A stretch of DNA of 64,000 nucleotides from Hydrogenophilales bacterium (GCA_902627495.1 CACOJS010000002.1:62001-126000), one strand, 5' to 3'; shown: positions 1-9,736, numbered from the stretch's first letter. Notes: generated from the letters alone by a model not told the origin. A program made the numbers and translations.

Positions 1-212
1 TCCATACCATGCCGCTTAGCCTGATAGTCTCCCATTTCTTTTATTAACCCCTCTACTTTTTTCTGGTCTTCTGTCTGAGGCATGGGATTATATTCACCAT
101 TAGATACTACTTGAGTGGGTATTGGAGATCGGAATGCCATTTCATCAGCATAATCGCACTCCTTATATTCCTCATCGCTCATATGAACGCCGATATGTCT
201 TTGTGTTGCCAT
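1..212 (-). CDS. N-terminus of a probable amidohydrolase (truncated by window edge)
   Basis: An open frame of about 70 codons starts with ATG at 212, behind a strong GGGAGGAG ribosome binding site, and runs off the left edge. The visible protein is hydrophilic and has no signal peptide at its start. It contains a PIPTQVVSNGEYNPMPQT segment. From memory this resembles the leader of a bacterial amidohydrolase (Amidohydro_2, metal-dependent TIM-barrel) family in which a twin-arginine motif follows at about residue 70; that part would lie outside the window. The start and reading frame are well supported. The family call is recollection and is tentative. Confidence 0.5.
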   Translation of the reverse strand, partial: MATQRHIGVHMSDEEYKECDYADEMAFRSPIPTQVVSNGEYNPMPQTEDQKKVEGLIKEMGDYQAKRHGM

Positions 213-261
213 AACTCCTCCCTATTTTTTCTGAGTCACACTTTAATAAAAGCAAATGAAT

Positions 262-537
262 CTAATTGTCGAATTTGTACTCCGAATCAGCGTCAGCAAT
301 ACCTTCACAAGCTGCCTTGAAGTTAATCTTGGCATTACGGCAGGCCGTTCCAACTTGCACCATAGTATCGTTGGCACTATTTTCTTCGTTACAAAAATAT
401 TCCACTTGCATCTTTGCATCGCTACACGTGCCAGCTCTCTCTAAACTTTCCGAGTCGTTTTCGTGGTGGGCAGCCGACAAGCTGCCGACAAAAAACAGCA
501 GGCTAATTGCAGTTAGGACTTTGTTTGACCACCTCAT
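262..537 (-). CDS. small secreted cysteine-containing protein, function unknown
   Basis: A 91-residue protein with a clear Sec signal peptide: positively charged MRWSNK, a hydrophobic core, and a likely cleavage after SLSAA near residue 23. The mature part is acidic and has four cysteines spaced as two pairs (C38, C49, C67, C76 approximately), which suggests two disulfides in the periplasm. The ATG at 537 follows an AGGGGGG ribosome binding site. It is transcribed divergently from the large helicase gene and lies just upstream of the truncated amidohydrolase on the same strand. I do not recognise a family. Confidence 0.7.
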   Translation of the reverse strand: MRWSNKVLTAISLLFFVGSLSAAHHENDSESLERAGTCSDAKMQVEYFCNEENSANDTMVQVGTACRNAKINFKAACEGIADADSEYKFDN

Positions 538-587
538 AGAAATCCCCCCTATTTCTAAAGTTTGGTGTGAATATCTCCTCCGTCAAC

Positions 588-648
588 GTTGGCCTCCTCT
601 AAGGGGGCAAGGATTTAACACCAGGCCAACTGATGACTGTCAGACAGT
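588..648. repeat. two inverted repeats in the divergent intergenic region
   Basis: The roughly 300-base gap at 538-836 lies between divergent genes. It holds a perfect 8-base inverted repeat (GTTGGCCT at 588-595, AGGCCAAC at 623-630). It also holds a 13-base palindrome, ACTGTC-A-GACAGT, at 636-648. Neither is followed by a T-run, so a regulatory site or small structured element is more likely than a terminator. No gene is seen in the rest of the gap. Confidence 0.4.
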
Positions 649-836
649 AACATGCAAAGTAAGTTGTTGGCAAAACAAAAAAAAAAGATCAATTAAACAA
701 TTAATTATCTTGCTTCTGTCCGATGGTCTTCTTGTTTTAACGGTTTTATAGATGAAATTATTCATTTATTAATACGAGTCATCACCTATTTGGGGTATCA
801 TTTTGCTGTTAATATTTTTATCTCAAATGAATAGTT

Positions 837-3800
837 GTGAACCCTGAACTTAGTCGTCTTTTATCACTAATTGGTTATGCTCAAGAGGCCATGAGGTCTC
901 GGAATAGAGTTGTTGCTGATATTGCTGATCATGGGGGGTTCCTGCTCTTTGAGCGTGATATATCTGGTCTTGAGGGAATCAAATTATCGATGGGTAATAT
1001 GGAGACTCCTGACCAGGAGTGGTTGCGTTTGGAAAAGCCAGCGGCTAAGGAATCAGTCCCAAAACCATCATCTCCCTTGTTAGCTCCTTGGATCAAGTTA
1101 GGTGCTACAACAAATGATCAACCGAGGTTACTCGACAAAATATTAGCTGATTCGGTCGCTTCTGCAGACATGTATCCTGATCAATCAGAAAACCGTGAAG
1201 GTATTGATACAATTCAAGGAAATAGTGATTGGTTAGTCCTTGACGATTATCCCATGAAGTCTGATTTGCAACAGGAGTTGTCAAACTATACTAGGACAAC
1301 TTGGGCCTCTTGGGCAAAAAGAGAAAAAAATAGAAGGTTGATGTCTAGAGTTTATTTGGGGCTCTTCACTCTCTTTCAGAAGCTTGGGGGAGGGTTATCC
1401 GAACATCAGTTAGAACTGGTTTGGGGTGGAGGTTTGGCCACTTATGTGGAAGGAAATCGGCGAATAAGTTATCCAGCAATATCCCAGGCTATGGACCTGA
1501 TGTTTGATGAGGATAGTGGATCAGCCGTTGTGAGACCTAGACAGCTTGATCCAAAATTTGAGTGGGAAATGTTTATCCCTGGTGAGATCCCTCAGATCAG
1601 TAAAGAAGATTTAGACCAGTCAGAAAATTTGGGCCTGACATCCTCTTTTAACCCCTTCGATAAGTCTAGTTATTCGGACGCACTAAATTTCTTTAAGAAA
1701 GTAGTTTTAAATAGTAACCCTGCAGCCACCCTAGAGTTTGAAGAGTCATGGGTTTTGTTCTCTCGACCTAGAAGCTCAAGTTTGGCTGTTCAGGACCTTG
1801 AAAGATTCCGAAGCTCATTACAAAGACACATGGATGGCGAATCTTTGCCTCCTGCTGTGAGGAGTTTATTGGTACCTCCGTCTGATCGTGTGCTGTCAAG
1901 AAAATCCAAGCTGTATAGAGGAGTGAGTTTTTCGCACCATGAAACAGAAAGAGGGGGAGAGGTGTCCGATTTGTTTTTTCCCAAACCTTTCAATACTGAA
2001 CAAGCACGTGTTGCCAGTTTACTAGAAGAATCCGATGGTGTGGTCGTTCAAGGACCACCCGGTACTGGTAAGACGCACACCATAGCTAACATTATCTGTC
2101 ATTGGCTAGCAACTGGTCGGCGCGTTTTGGTATCTTCCATGAGGGAGCCGGCTTTAGCGGTCCTACGAGAGATGCTTCCTCAAGAGATTAGACCTTTGGT
2201 TATTTCATTACTATCAACCGAGCAGGATGGTTTAGAGCAATTTGTTGAGTCGATAGAGCAGATAGCTTATGGGGTACAGAGTTTGGATCCGGATGCTGTT
2301 AGATTGGAAGTCAAAGGACTGGAAGAGCAGATTGAGGCATTACATCGTAAAATTTCAGGTGTTGATGATGAGGTAAATCAATGGGCTAAACTTAATTTAT
2401 CTCAAATAACTATTGATGAGGAGACTCTGTACCCTCAGGAGGCTGCCCAAGAAGTAGTCCGATCAAAAGAGGCATATCAATCCATCCCGGACCCTCTTGG
2501 AGTTTCCTCCAATTATCGGCCAACATTTGATGACAACGATATTTCTCAATTGAAGGAAAGGTTGAAAGAGCTTGGGGATGATATATTGTTTATAAACGAT
2601 TCTTTGCCAAGTGTACAAGAGTTACCCGACTCAATTTCCCTAACAAAGGCCCACGGTGATCTTCAAAGATTTAGGCGATTAACTGATAAAGCAAGAAAAA
2701 CTGATTGGCCCTGGCCCGACAATGCTGATGCACGCACTCTCGAGTCGGCTCGAATATTAGCTCAGGAAGTTAGACAAGTAAGTTCTCGGTGGGGGCATTT
2801 GCTGGGGGCACGGCTTCCTTGGAGCGAAGTAGTTGTAAAACGTATAAGGAGTGGTGAACCCGCAGATATTTTTAGCACTCTGGATGATCTGGGTAGGGAT
2901 TTAGAAAAGCTCAGTATTGAGAGAACTGCTTTCCTTAAGAGGCCCGTGCGTGTGCCAGATTCGGCTCTGCTTGACCCACTGTTTCTGTCTGCAGTGAAAA
3001 GACTTTCAGAAGGAAAAAAAGCTTATACCATCACTACGCCGGGCAAGGGTGTAATCAAAAACTGGTTATCGTTGACGAAGGTTGGTGGGGTATCGCCCCA
3101 CGTAAAGGAGGATTGGTTACATGTTTATGCTTATGCTGACGTATTCCGTCGTCGTGAGGAGTTGACTGCCCGCTGGAATGAGTTGGCACCAGAGATTGGG
3201 TTGCACGCGGTACTATCAATTGATACTAAAGGCCAATTATCAGCGGAGGGTCAATTTGCCTTTTATAAGGCTATACGCGAGCTGGCTGAAGAACAAAAAA
3301 AGCTGGCAAAAAAATCCACGGATATATTTCCGGATTGGGCCAAGGCTTCAAACTTGGTTGTCAACCCGGCAGTTATTGATGAGTTAAGCTATGCCCTGGA
3401 GTATCACTTGAGCCGTCATGGACTCTCTACAGTTAGTAATATTATGGCTAGGTTAAAGAACATTGTTGAGAGGTCTTCCGGAAAATTCAGTACTGCAATT
3501 GCACATTTCCTCTCTGATAAGCTTGGCAATCCCGAAGTTGAGGGATCTCTTATCTTAAAAGAGTGGGATAGCCTTGTGTTTGAGATAGAAAGGGTTAACT
3601 CAAAAAAATCAGCACTGAAGGATGTGCATAGTATAATCAGGAAAATTCGAGAGTCTGGGGCAGTAGAGCTATCAAAGTTACTATTAAATCCTTCGAATGA
3701 CTCAGAAGGGTTGATAGAAGCTCTTAATTTGAAAAATTGGCGATTAAGGCGGTTAGCAACACATATTTTTCTAATCGACTCGCAAGAAAAGATAAAAGCT

Positions 3801-5402
3801 CTTTTTTCGCTACGTGCGGAACTAGAAGGAGATCTAACCACGGCATATGAGAGGATACTTATACGGCGTACCTGGCAGCGCCTTGCAAAAACAGTAACTC
3901 CATCTGTTCGTGCATCCCTCCAAGTTTATCTTAATGCTATCCAGCGCATTGGCAAGGGAACCGGAAAAAAGGCTATTCGCTTCAGGCAAGAGGCACGAAA
4001 TGCGGCTCTCGAGGCACAAAAAGCGATTCCGTGTTGGGTAATGCCGCATCATCGAGTATCGGAGGCCTTGCCAGCTGAAATTGGCTGCTTTGACCTCGTG
4101 ATAATCGACGAGGCGTCACAGTCGGACTTGTCGGCTCTTCCGGTAATGTTAAGAGGCTCAAAAATGCTTATTGTGGGGGATGACAGACAGGTTACGCCTC
4201 AGGCTATAGGCTTCCAAGAGGATAGAATTAAAGATCTTATGAACAGAGCCCTTTTAGATCAAGTTCCAGCGTTCAAGGATCAATTGGCACCTGATAGATC
4301 AATTTATGATCTTGCAAGAGTAGTCTTTGCAAACAATGGGGTTATGTTGAAGGAGCATTTCAGGTGTGTAGCTCCAATAATTGAGTATTCCAAAAGGGAG
4401 TTTTATAAGCATGAATTACAGCCACTTCGATTGCCGCTCGCTTCTGAAAGTATTTATCCGCCATTGTTGGATGTTCTAGTTACCTCTGGTCGTCGTGAAA
4501 AGTCTATCAATTCTCAAGAGGTCGAATTTATTGTAGAAGATATCAGTAGACTATGTAGTGACCGCAGGTTTGAAGGAAGATCAATAGGGGTTATTTCAAT
4601 GTTGGGGGAAGATCAGGCAAACCAGGTGTGGGATAGGCTGCTAGAAGTCGTGGGTATAGGCAAACTTAGATCGCACAATGTCGTTTGTGGAGACGCTAGA
4701 ATGTTCCAAGGTAGAGAGAAAGATATTGTATATCTATCGTTAGTAGTTGCTCCTAATGATCTAGGGGCACCCTTAACTGGTGATGTCTTTGCTCAGAGAT
4801 TTAATGTTGCTACGTCGAGGGCAAGAGATCAGATGATTCTTGTCAGATCAGTTCAGGAATCAGATTTAGCTTTAGGGGATTCTTTGCGGAGATCATTAAT
4901 AGCTCATTTTTCCAAACCTTTCGAAAAAAATATAGATGCTCCTGATGTATCGAGACGAAAATCTCTTTGCGAATCCTCTCTCGAGCGGGAAATCTATGAT
5001 TGGTTGGAATCTAAAGGGTATCGTTTTCGGCCGAAGGTGGATGTAGGAATTTACAGGGTTGATTTTGTAGTTGAGGGTAAGTCTGATAAACGCTTGGCCA
5101 TAGAATGTGATGGTGATAAGTACCAAGAGTCTGACAGTTGGGTTCACTCTATGCAAAGGCAGAGGGTATTGGAGAGAACCGGTTGGGTGTTTTGGCGTTG
5201 TTTTGCCAGTAGTTTTGTGCTTGAGCCAGAGAAAGTTTTGGCTGATTTGGAGGCAAGCTTGTCGGCGAATGGGATATATTCAATTTCTAGTGACGACCAA
5301 AATGCATCATTGACTGAAACTCGAGAAGTGAGCATGGCTTCCTCTCGAACAGACAATTATGCAAATGTACATAAGCTTAAGCCAAGAGCACAACTTAATT
5401 AG
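837..5402 (+). CDS. SF1 (Upf1-like) helicase with C-terminal restriction-endonuclease-like domain
   Basis: A 1,521-residue protein. The Walker A motif GPPGTGKT lies near residue 406, the Walker B/motif II IIDEASQ near 1090, a Q-site-like GDDRQVTP follows, then motif V QGREKDIVYLS and motif VI NVATSRARDQ. About 600 residues separate the two halves of the ATPase. The last part (about 1380-1490) has LEREIYDWL, then VDFVV and LAIECDGD, the pattern of the DUF559/MTES_1575 endonuclease fold. Proteins of this build are predicted to act in biological conflict or DNA repair. It starts with GTG at 837 and lacks a good ribosome binding site, so the exact start is uncertain. No methylase, second nuclease or recombinase lies beside it, so it appears to act alone. 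Substrate and role are inferred, not shown. Confidence 0.85.
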   Translation: MNPELSRLLSLIGYAQEAMRSRNRVVADIADHGGFLLFERDISGLEGIKLSMGNMETPDQEWLRLEKPAAKESVPKPSSPLLAPWIKLGATTNDQPRLLDKILADSVASADMYPDQSENREGIDTIQGNSDWLVLDDYPMKSDLQQELSNYTRTTWASWAKREKNRRLMSRVYLGLFTLFQKLGGGLSEHQLELVWGGGLATYVEGNRRISYPAISQAMDLMFDEDSGSAVVRPRQLDPKFEWEMFIPGEIPQISKEDLDQSENLGLTSSFNPFDKSSYSDALNFFKKVVLNSNPAATLEFEESWVLFSRPRSSSLAVQDLERFRSSLQRHMDGESLPPAVRSLLVPPSDRVLSRKSKLYRGVSFSHHETERGGEVSDLFFPKPFNTEQARVASLLEESDGVVVQGPPGTGKTHTIANIICHWLATGRRVLVSSMREPALAVLREMLPQEIRPLVISLLSTEQDGLEQFVESIEQIAYGVQSLDPDAVRLEVKGLEEQIEALHRKISGVDDEVNQWAKLNLSQITIDEETLYPQEAAQEVVRSKEAYQSIPDPLGVSSNYRPTFDDNDISQLKERLKELGDDILFINDSLPSVQELPDSISLTKAHGDLQRFRRLTDKARKTDWPWPDNADARTLESARILAQEVRQVSSRWGHLLGARLPWSEVVVKRIRSGEPADIFSTLDDLGRDLEKLSIERTAFLKRPVRVPDSALLDPLFLSAVKRLSEGKKAYTITTPGKGVIKNWLSLTKVGGVSPHVKEDWLHVYAYADVFRRREELTARWNELAPEIGLHAVLSIDTKGQLSAEGQFAFYKAIRELAEEQKKLAKKSTDIFPDWAKASNLVVNPAVIDELSYALEYHLSRHGLSTVSNIMARLKNIVERSSGKFSTAIAHFLSDKLGNPEVEGSLILKEWDSLVFEIERVNSKKSALKDVHSIIRKIRESGAVELSKLLLNPSNDSEGLIEALNLKNWRLRRLATHIFLIDSQEKIKALFSLRAELEGDLTTAYERILIRRTWQRLAKTVTPSVRASLQVYLNAIQRIGKGTGKKAIRFRQEARNAALEAQKAIPCWVMPHHRVSEALPAEIGCFDLVIIDEASQSDLSALPVMLRGSKMLIVGDDRQVTPQAIGFQEDRIKDLMNRALLDQVPAFKDQLAPDRSIYDLARVVFANNGVMLKEHFRCVAPIIEYSKREFYKHELQPLRLPLASESIYPPLLDVLVTSGRREKSINSQEVEFIVEDISRLCSDRRFEGRSIGVISMLGEDQANQVWDRLLEVVGIGKLRSHNVVCGDARMFQGREKDIVYLSLVVAPNDLGAPLTGDVFAQRFNVATSRARDQMILVRSVQESDLALGDSLRRSLIAHFSKPFEKNIDAPDVSRRKSLCESSLEREIYDWLESKGYRFRPKVDVGIYRVDFVVEGKSDKRLAIECDGDKYQESDSWVHSMQRQRVLERTGWVFWRCFASSFVLEPEKVLADLEASLSANGIYSISSDDQNASLTETREVSMASSRTDNYANVHKLKPRAQLN

Positions 5403-5479
5403 CATGGTTTAATCATGTGAAGTTATCAATTCAAGAGAGTTCTTTGAAAGTAGGGTGATTTGAGAGTTTCTTTATCAGT

Positions 5480-6322
5480 ATGAATCACATAAATTGGTTT
5501 CCAGGTCATATGCATTCTGCACGAAAGTCTATTAAGAAGATATTGTTGGGGGTTGATGTGGCTTTAGAAATTGTTGATGCTCGAGCCCCAATGGCTAGTA
5601 CCAATCCTTTAATAGTAGATTTGTGTCTTTTAGCTAAAAAACCTATGTTAAAGGTTCTTAATAAGGTGGATTTGGCAGATCCAAAAGTGACTAAATGGTG
5701 GGCTGAATACTTCAGCGAGGTTGATACTGTAGTGCCGCTAACATCAGGAAGGCATAAGAAAAAAGATTTCACAAGAATTCTGAATGGTTGTCGCGATAGG
5801 ATAGGTTTAAGCGGACGGTTGGGTAGGTCACTAAAAATTATGATTGTTGGTACTCCAAATGTGGGGAAATCCACAATATTTAATTTGCTCGCACGTAGGC
5901 GAATTTCTGCAGTTGCCGACGAACCAGCGTTGACGCGGAAACAACAAGCTCTAGATGTTATGAATGGTGAGTTTAAGATAATTGACACACCCGGATTATT
6001 GTGGCCAAAGATTACAGAGCAAAAGACTGCTTTTTGTCTGGCTGTGAATAATGGCATAGGTAGGAACGCGATTTATGAGGAAGAGGTTGCTGAGTTTTTG
6101 GGTGAAATTTTATTGAAGCACTACCCCAAATCTGTAAGGTCAAGGTATCAGTTGACCAATACTGTTAGTGATGGTGCTCATTTAGTAAAATGTATTGCCA
6201 TTGCGAAAAAATTGTACAGGAAGGGAGGGATTCTCAATACGGAGAGGGCAGCAGATCTTTTGCTCAATGATTATAGGGCGGGTCGTCTAGGTCGGATAAG
6301 TTTGGAACATTCGGTTTCTTAA
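5480..6322 (+). CDS. rbgA: ribosome biogenesis GTPase YlqF/RbgA
   Basis: A 280-residue GTPase that helps late assembly of the large ribosomal subunit. The G motifs are circularly permuted, as in the YlqF/YawG family: G4 NKVD at residues 61-64 comes before G1 GTPNVGKST at 124-132, a candidate G2 threonine near 152 and G3 DTPG at 169-172. The N-terminal INWFPGHM signature is typical of the family, and the length matches. The C-terminal helical domain (about 200-280) is present. It follows the helicase gene by 77 bases on the same strand but shares no obvious function with it. Confidence 0.93.
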   Translation: MNHINWFPGHMHSARKSIKKILLGVDVALEIVDARAPMASTNPLIVDLCLLAKKPMLKVLNKVDLADPKVTKWWAEYFSEVDTVVPLTSGRHKKKDFTRILNGCRDRIGLSGRLGRSLKIMIVGTPNVGKSTIFNLLARRRISAVADEPALTRKQQALDVMNGEFKIIDTPGLLWPKITEQKTAFCLAVNNGIGRNAIYEEEVAEFLGEILLKHYPKSVRSRYQLTNTVSDGAHLVKCIAIAKKLYRKGGILNTERAADLLLNDYRAGRLGRISLEHSVS

Positions 6323-6428
6323 CTATTTTTTGCTGGTTTTGTTATCAAGTATTGGGTTTCTCTTGCTGTGGTCCCTTGCTCTCTAGTAGTATTCGCAGGC
6401 TAGCCGTTTTTATTTATAGGGAAAAAAT

Positions 6429-7106
6429 ATGAAGTTAATCTACTTAGTTTTACCAGCATTTATTTTGGGGTGTACCAATCAAGGCGAGAATTCAGGCCAA
6501 AATTTAAATGAAGAAGAAAGAAGCATACTTTATGCAATTGGAGTAGAGATTAGTCAACAGGTCAGGGTCCTTGGTCTAAATCAGGATGAGCTCGAGGCTA
6601 TACAGGCGGGCTTTGCAGACAATGTTTTACAAAAAGAGCTGGCGGTAGACATGTCAGTTTACAGATCAAAAATCCAGGAGTGGGGCAGTAAAAGAATAGA
6701 AGCGGCCGCGGCTCGCCATACACAAGAGGGAGAGGAGTATGTCAAAAAGCTATCGGAAGACCCTGATATTATCAAGACAGTGTCAGGGGCGATGGTTAAA
6801 GTTACCAAGGAAGGGACTGGCGAGGCCCCTACGGGCAGTAGCAAAGTTAAAATTGATTATCACGGGACTTTAATTGACGGTACTGTGTTTGACAGTTCCA
6901 AAGACAGAGGAGAGCCAGCCACTTTTGCGTTAGGCGGCCTCATCAAGTGTTGGGGTGAGGGTATTCCTAATATAAAAGTTGGAGGGTCTGCTACCCTTGT
7001 ATGTCCGCCGAATACTGCTTATGGGGCAACAGGATCACCCCCAGTGATACCTCCAAACGCAACTCTAGTTTTCGAGGTGGATTTGTTGGAGATTTTGCAA
7101 GAATAA
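6429..7106 (+). CDS. FKBP-type peptidyl-prolyl cis-trans isomerase, lipoprotein (FkpA/Mip-like)
   Basis: A 225-residue lipoprotein. A short hydrophobic leader ends in a lipobox ILGC with the lipidated cysteine at residue 15. Residues 25-115 form the helical dimerisation region of the FkpA/Mip type. The FKBP domain fills about 137-225, with VKIDYHGTLIDGTVFDSS, LIKCWGEGI and AYGATGSPPVIPPNATLVFEV. It should isomerise prolyl bonds and act as a folding helper in the periplasm. The ATG at 6429 is preceded by AGGGAAAAAAT. It is not clear whether it is the orthologue of fkpA or fklB, so no symbol is given. Confidence 0.9.
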   Translation: MKLIYLVLPAFILGCTNQGENSGQNLNEEERSILYAIGVEISQQVRVLGLNQDELEAIQAGFADNVLQKELAVDMSVYRSKIQEWGSKRIEAAAARHTQEGEEYVKKLSEDPDIIKTVSGAMVKVTKEGTGEAPTGSSKVKIDYHGTLIDGTVFDSSKDRGEPATFALGGLIKCWGEGIPNIKVGGSATLVCPPNTAYGATGSPPVIPPNATLVFEVDLLEILQE

Positions 7107-7149
7107 TTAATCACTATGTCAATCTTGAGCATAATTGTAAGGAGATTTA

Positions 7150-7476
7150 ATGATGTTAATTGATGTTAGAACGTATGATTGCAAACCCAATTCTTTGCCA
7201 CAACATTTGGCTCTGTATGAAAGGCTAGGGAAACCAGTACAGACAAAACATCTTGGGCAACCGTTAGCCTTCCTGGCTTGTGAGTCCGGTAACCCCAATC
7301 AATATGTCCACATATGGATGTACGAAAATGCCGCTGATAGGGAGGCCAAGAGAGCTGCTCTCGCCGCGGATCCGGATTGGATAAACTATAGGGCAGAGAG
7401 TGCAAAACTTGGTGCGCTATTGACACAGGAAAATAAACTGATGACCCCTGTTTCTTTTTTCCCACTAGCCAGATAA
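7150..7476 (+). CDS. NIPSNAP family protein
   Basis: A 108-residue protein of the NIPSNAP (PF07978) ferredoxin-like family. The visible hallmarks are an N-terminal IDVRTYDCKP strand, HIWMYENAADREAKRAAL in the centre and PDWINY further on. The function of bacterial NIPSNAP proteins is poorly known. AAGGAG lies just upstream of two in-frame ATG codons at 7150 and 7153, and either could be used. It sits 43 bases after the FKBP gene and 13 bases before the Sel1 gene, so the three may share a transcript. Confidence 0.8.
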   Translation: MMLIDVRTYDCKPNSLPQHLALYERLGKPVQTKHLGQPLAFLACESGNPNQYVHIWMYENAADREAKRAALAADPDWINYRAESAKLGALLTQENKLMTPVSFFPLAR

Positions 7477-7489
7477 AAATGACGACTCC

Positions 7490-7984
7490 GTGGCTCAAAA
7501 AAAACTAGTATTGCTTTGTCTAGCTTGTCTGGGAACTTGTATTCAAGCCCAAGAACCTGAAGAAGCTTTTGATCGGGGGTTTGATGCTTTTGAGGCAAAA
7601 AATTACCAGGTCGCCGCTAAACTCTGGCTAAAAGCTGCAAAAGAGGGTCATGTCCGGGCACAAAATGGCCTAGGAGTGCTTTATCGGGACGGCCTAGGGG
7701 TAGACCAAAACCCAAAAAAAGCAATCTCGTGGTTTTACATGTCAGCAGATAACGGGTATGCCTATGGCATGGACAATTTGGCCTCTATCTATATTGACCA
7801 AGGAAGATCTCGGGATATGGAGGTAGAGGCGTATAAATGGCTCTTTATAGCGACTGCTATTAATTTTGATGAGAGGGCAAACTATAAGCTTTATCTTTTG
7901 AGTACCAAGCTGGCAAGATCAGAGATACTACAGGCTCAAGATGGAGCTCAGTCATGGTTTGATGACTTCTTTTTCGGTAGATGA
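7490..7984 (+). CDS. secreted Sel1-repeat protein
   Basis: A 164-residue protein with a signal peptide (cleavage near IQAQ, residue 21). At least two Sel1-like tetratricopeptide repeats follow, at about 45-90 and 91-127, marked by AQNGLGVLYRDGLGVDQNPKKAISWF and the more divergent MDNLASIYIDQG. Such solenoids bind protein partners; none can be named here. It starts with GTG at 7490, because the nearby ATG at 7480 is in another frame and stops soon. It converges on gshA with 36 bases between the stops. Confidence 0.8.
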   Translation: MAQKKLVLLCLACLGTCIQAQEPEEAFDRGFDAFEAKNYQVAAKLWLKAAKEGHVRAQNGLGVLYRDGLGVDQNPKKAISWFYMSADNGYAYGMDNLASIYIDQGRSRDMEVEAYKWLFIATAINFDERANYKLYLLSTKLARSEILQAQDGAQSWFDDFFFGR

Positions 7985-8020
7985 CTGAATTGAGCTTGAC
8001 CGATGGACGAAGAGGCTAGT

Positions 8021-9616
8021 TTATTTAGTTCCAATGTTTCTTTTATTTGTGTCGCTATCTTGGGTAAGGGCTTGTCTTATGTATAATTTTCTATAATTTT
8101 CAAAATCTACGCTGGACTCAGCTTCTAACTCTCGTTGTTTAAACAGAGAAGTTTGAGCTATAGCACCATTTTCTCTCTCCATGGTCAATGGATAAGGAAT
8201 GGTACTTATCTCTTTTTTGTGGGATTTAGACTTATCAAGAGTAAATTGATGAAAAGATCCATCATGCAAATTTTCTATTTCCTCCAAAACTCTTGATGAA
8301 AGTGTATTTTGTGGATTTTTTACTGCATTTTCAGCATTTTTCATGGCATGAACATATTGCTCTGTATCAAAACTAGAATCCAGGGCCTCAGCAATAGGTA
8401 GACATTCATCAAGTATTTTTAGTCCCCAATCCCTCAATGAGTCTATATTATTTCCATTTGCCAGCTTAATGTTAGGGTCCCGGCCATATTCTGCCACTAC
8501 ATGTTGATTATGATTCATTTTAACAATTTCCTTGGTTGAATCATAAGCACTCTCATTTAACAGGCAGTGGATCAGAAAGATATCTACAAACCGAATAGTT
8601 TCAGCAGTAATTCCAACATTACAAAAGGGATCAAGGTCTATGGCTCTTATCTCAATATATTCTACTCCTCTACTATTTAAGGCATTAAGTGCTCGTTCCC
8701 CTGGTTTAATGCGTCTTTTGGGACGAATGGTGCTGTAAAATTCATTTTCAATTTGCAACAGGCTAGTGGCAAGTTGGTTGTAGTTATCACCATCCTTTAT
8801 TCCAATGGACGCATATGGTGGATACGGGTCTGTTAAAGCTTTCTTCAACGATTTTGTGTAGCTATCGAGGCTGTTATAACTCACGGATATTGAGCTTTGC
8901 ACATTACTTTGGTACCCCTTGGGTCCCATTCGTAAAGATGTAGCAAAAGGAAGGTATTTATCCCCCGACCGAAGTTGTTTTAACTCCCCTGTAGTGTTTT
9001 TGGCAAAATCAGCACATACCGCGGGTGATGCACCAAAAAGATATAATAATAGCCAGGATTGCCGCTGGAAGTTGCGAATCAAAGCAAAATAATATTGATT
9101 ACTAATCGTTTCTATTGAATGGGTATTTTGTGTAGTCTTTTTGTAATATTCCCAAAGACTTGATGGAAGAGAGAAATTATAATGAATTCCAGATATCATT
9201 TGCATTGTAGATCCATACCGATGATGTAATCCATTTCGGTAAACAGTTTTTGCAGTGCCGACATTAGACGATCCATACGTCCCAATAGGTATGCACTCTT
9301 CATTGGGCAGATTACATGGCATGCTATTACACCAAAGAAATTCATCCCCAAGGTGTCTGTAGACATTTTGATGAATTTCTTTTAGCTCATGAATACAGTT
9401 TTCTACTGAGGTATGAGTTTTCGTAATTAGCTCAAGCTGGGACTCACTAAAGTCTGTGGTTATCTTGGGGTGGGTCAATGCAGATCCAAGGCCGACCGGA
9501 TGCTTTTTTTCTGATAAAGTTCCATTAGCAGTGACTCTAAGACTCTCTTTTTCAATTCCTCGGCAGATGGTTTTTAAAACCTCTGGTTCAAGCACTGGTA
9601 AATAATCTTTTTTCAT
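8021..9616 (-). CDS. gshA: glutamate-cysteine ligase
   Basis: A 531-residue enzyme of the gammaproteobacterial GshA family. It joins L-glutamate and L-cysteine with ATP in the first step of glutathione synthesis in the cytoplasm. The N-terminal GIEKESLRV (about residues 20-28), DFSESQLELIT, IPIGTYGSSNVG and HYNFSLP segments are all family hallmarks, and EIRAIDLDPF lies in the central metal and substrate-binding region. The length is close to the E. coli enzyme. The start ATG at 9616 fits the conserved N-terminus. The gene stands alone, transcribed divergently from the downstream amidohydrolase gene. Confidence 0.95.
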   Translation of the reverse strand: MKKDYLPVLEPEVLKTICRGIEKESLRVTANGTLSEKKHPVGLGSALTHPKITTDFSESQLELITKTHTSVENCIHELKEIHQNVYRHLGDEFLWCNSMPCNLPNEECIPIGTYGSSNVGTAKTVYRNGLHHRYGSTMQMISGIHYNFSLPSSLWEYYKKTTQNTHSIETISNQYYFALIRNFQRQSWLLLYLFGASPAVCADFAKNTTGELKQLRSGDKYLPFATSLRMGPKGYQSNVQSSISVSYNSLDSYTKSLKKALTDPYPPYASIGIKDGDNYNQLATSLLQIENEFYSTIRPKRRIKPGERALNALNSRGVEYIEIRAIDLDPFCNVGITAETIRFVDIFLIHCLLNESAYDSTKEIVKMNHNQHVVAEYGRDPNIKLANGNNIDSLRDWGLKILDECLPIAEALDSSFDTEQYVHAMKNAENAVKNPQNTLSSRVLEEIENLHDGSFHQFTLDKSKSHKKEISTIPYPLTMERENGAIAQTSLFKQRELEAESSVDFENYRKLYIRQALTQDSDTNKRNIGTK

Positions 9617-9736
9617 GATTTATTCCAACTGATAACTTTAAAGTGTACTCTAAAACAGGGATTCTATAGGTAATTTGAAAAAATCCATAGCCTCGTTTAT
9701 TGTAGGGTCTTTTAAACATATATAAGAGAAATTTTA

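Noticed and set aside
266-751. 161-codon plus-strand frame
   Set aside because: It lies opposite the small secreted protein, which has the signal peptide and strong ribosome binding site. This frame is a shadow of it.
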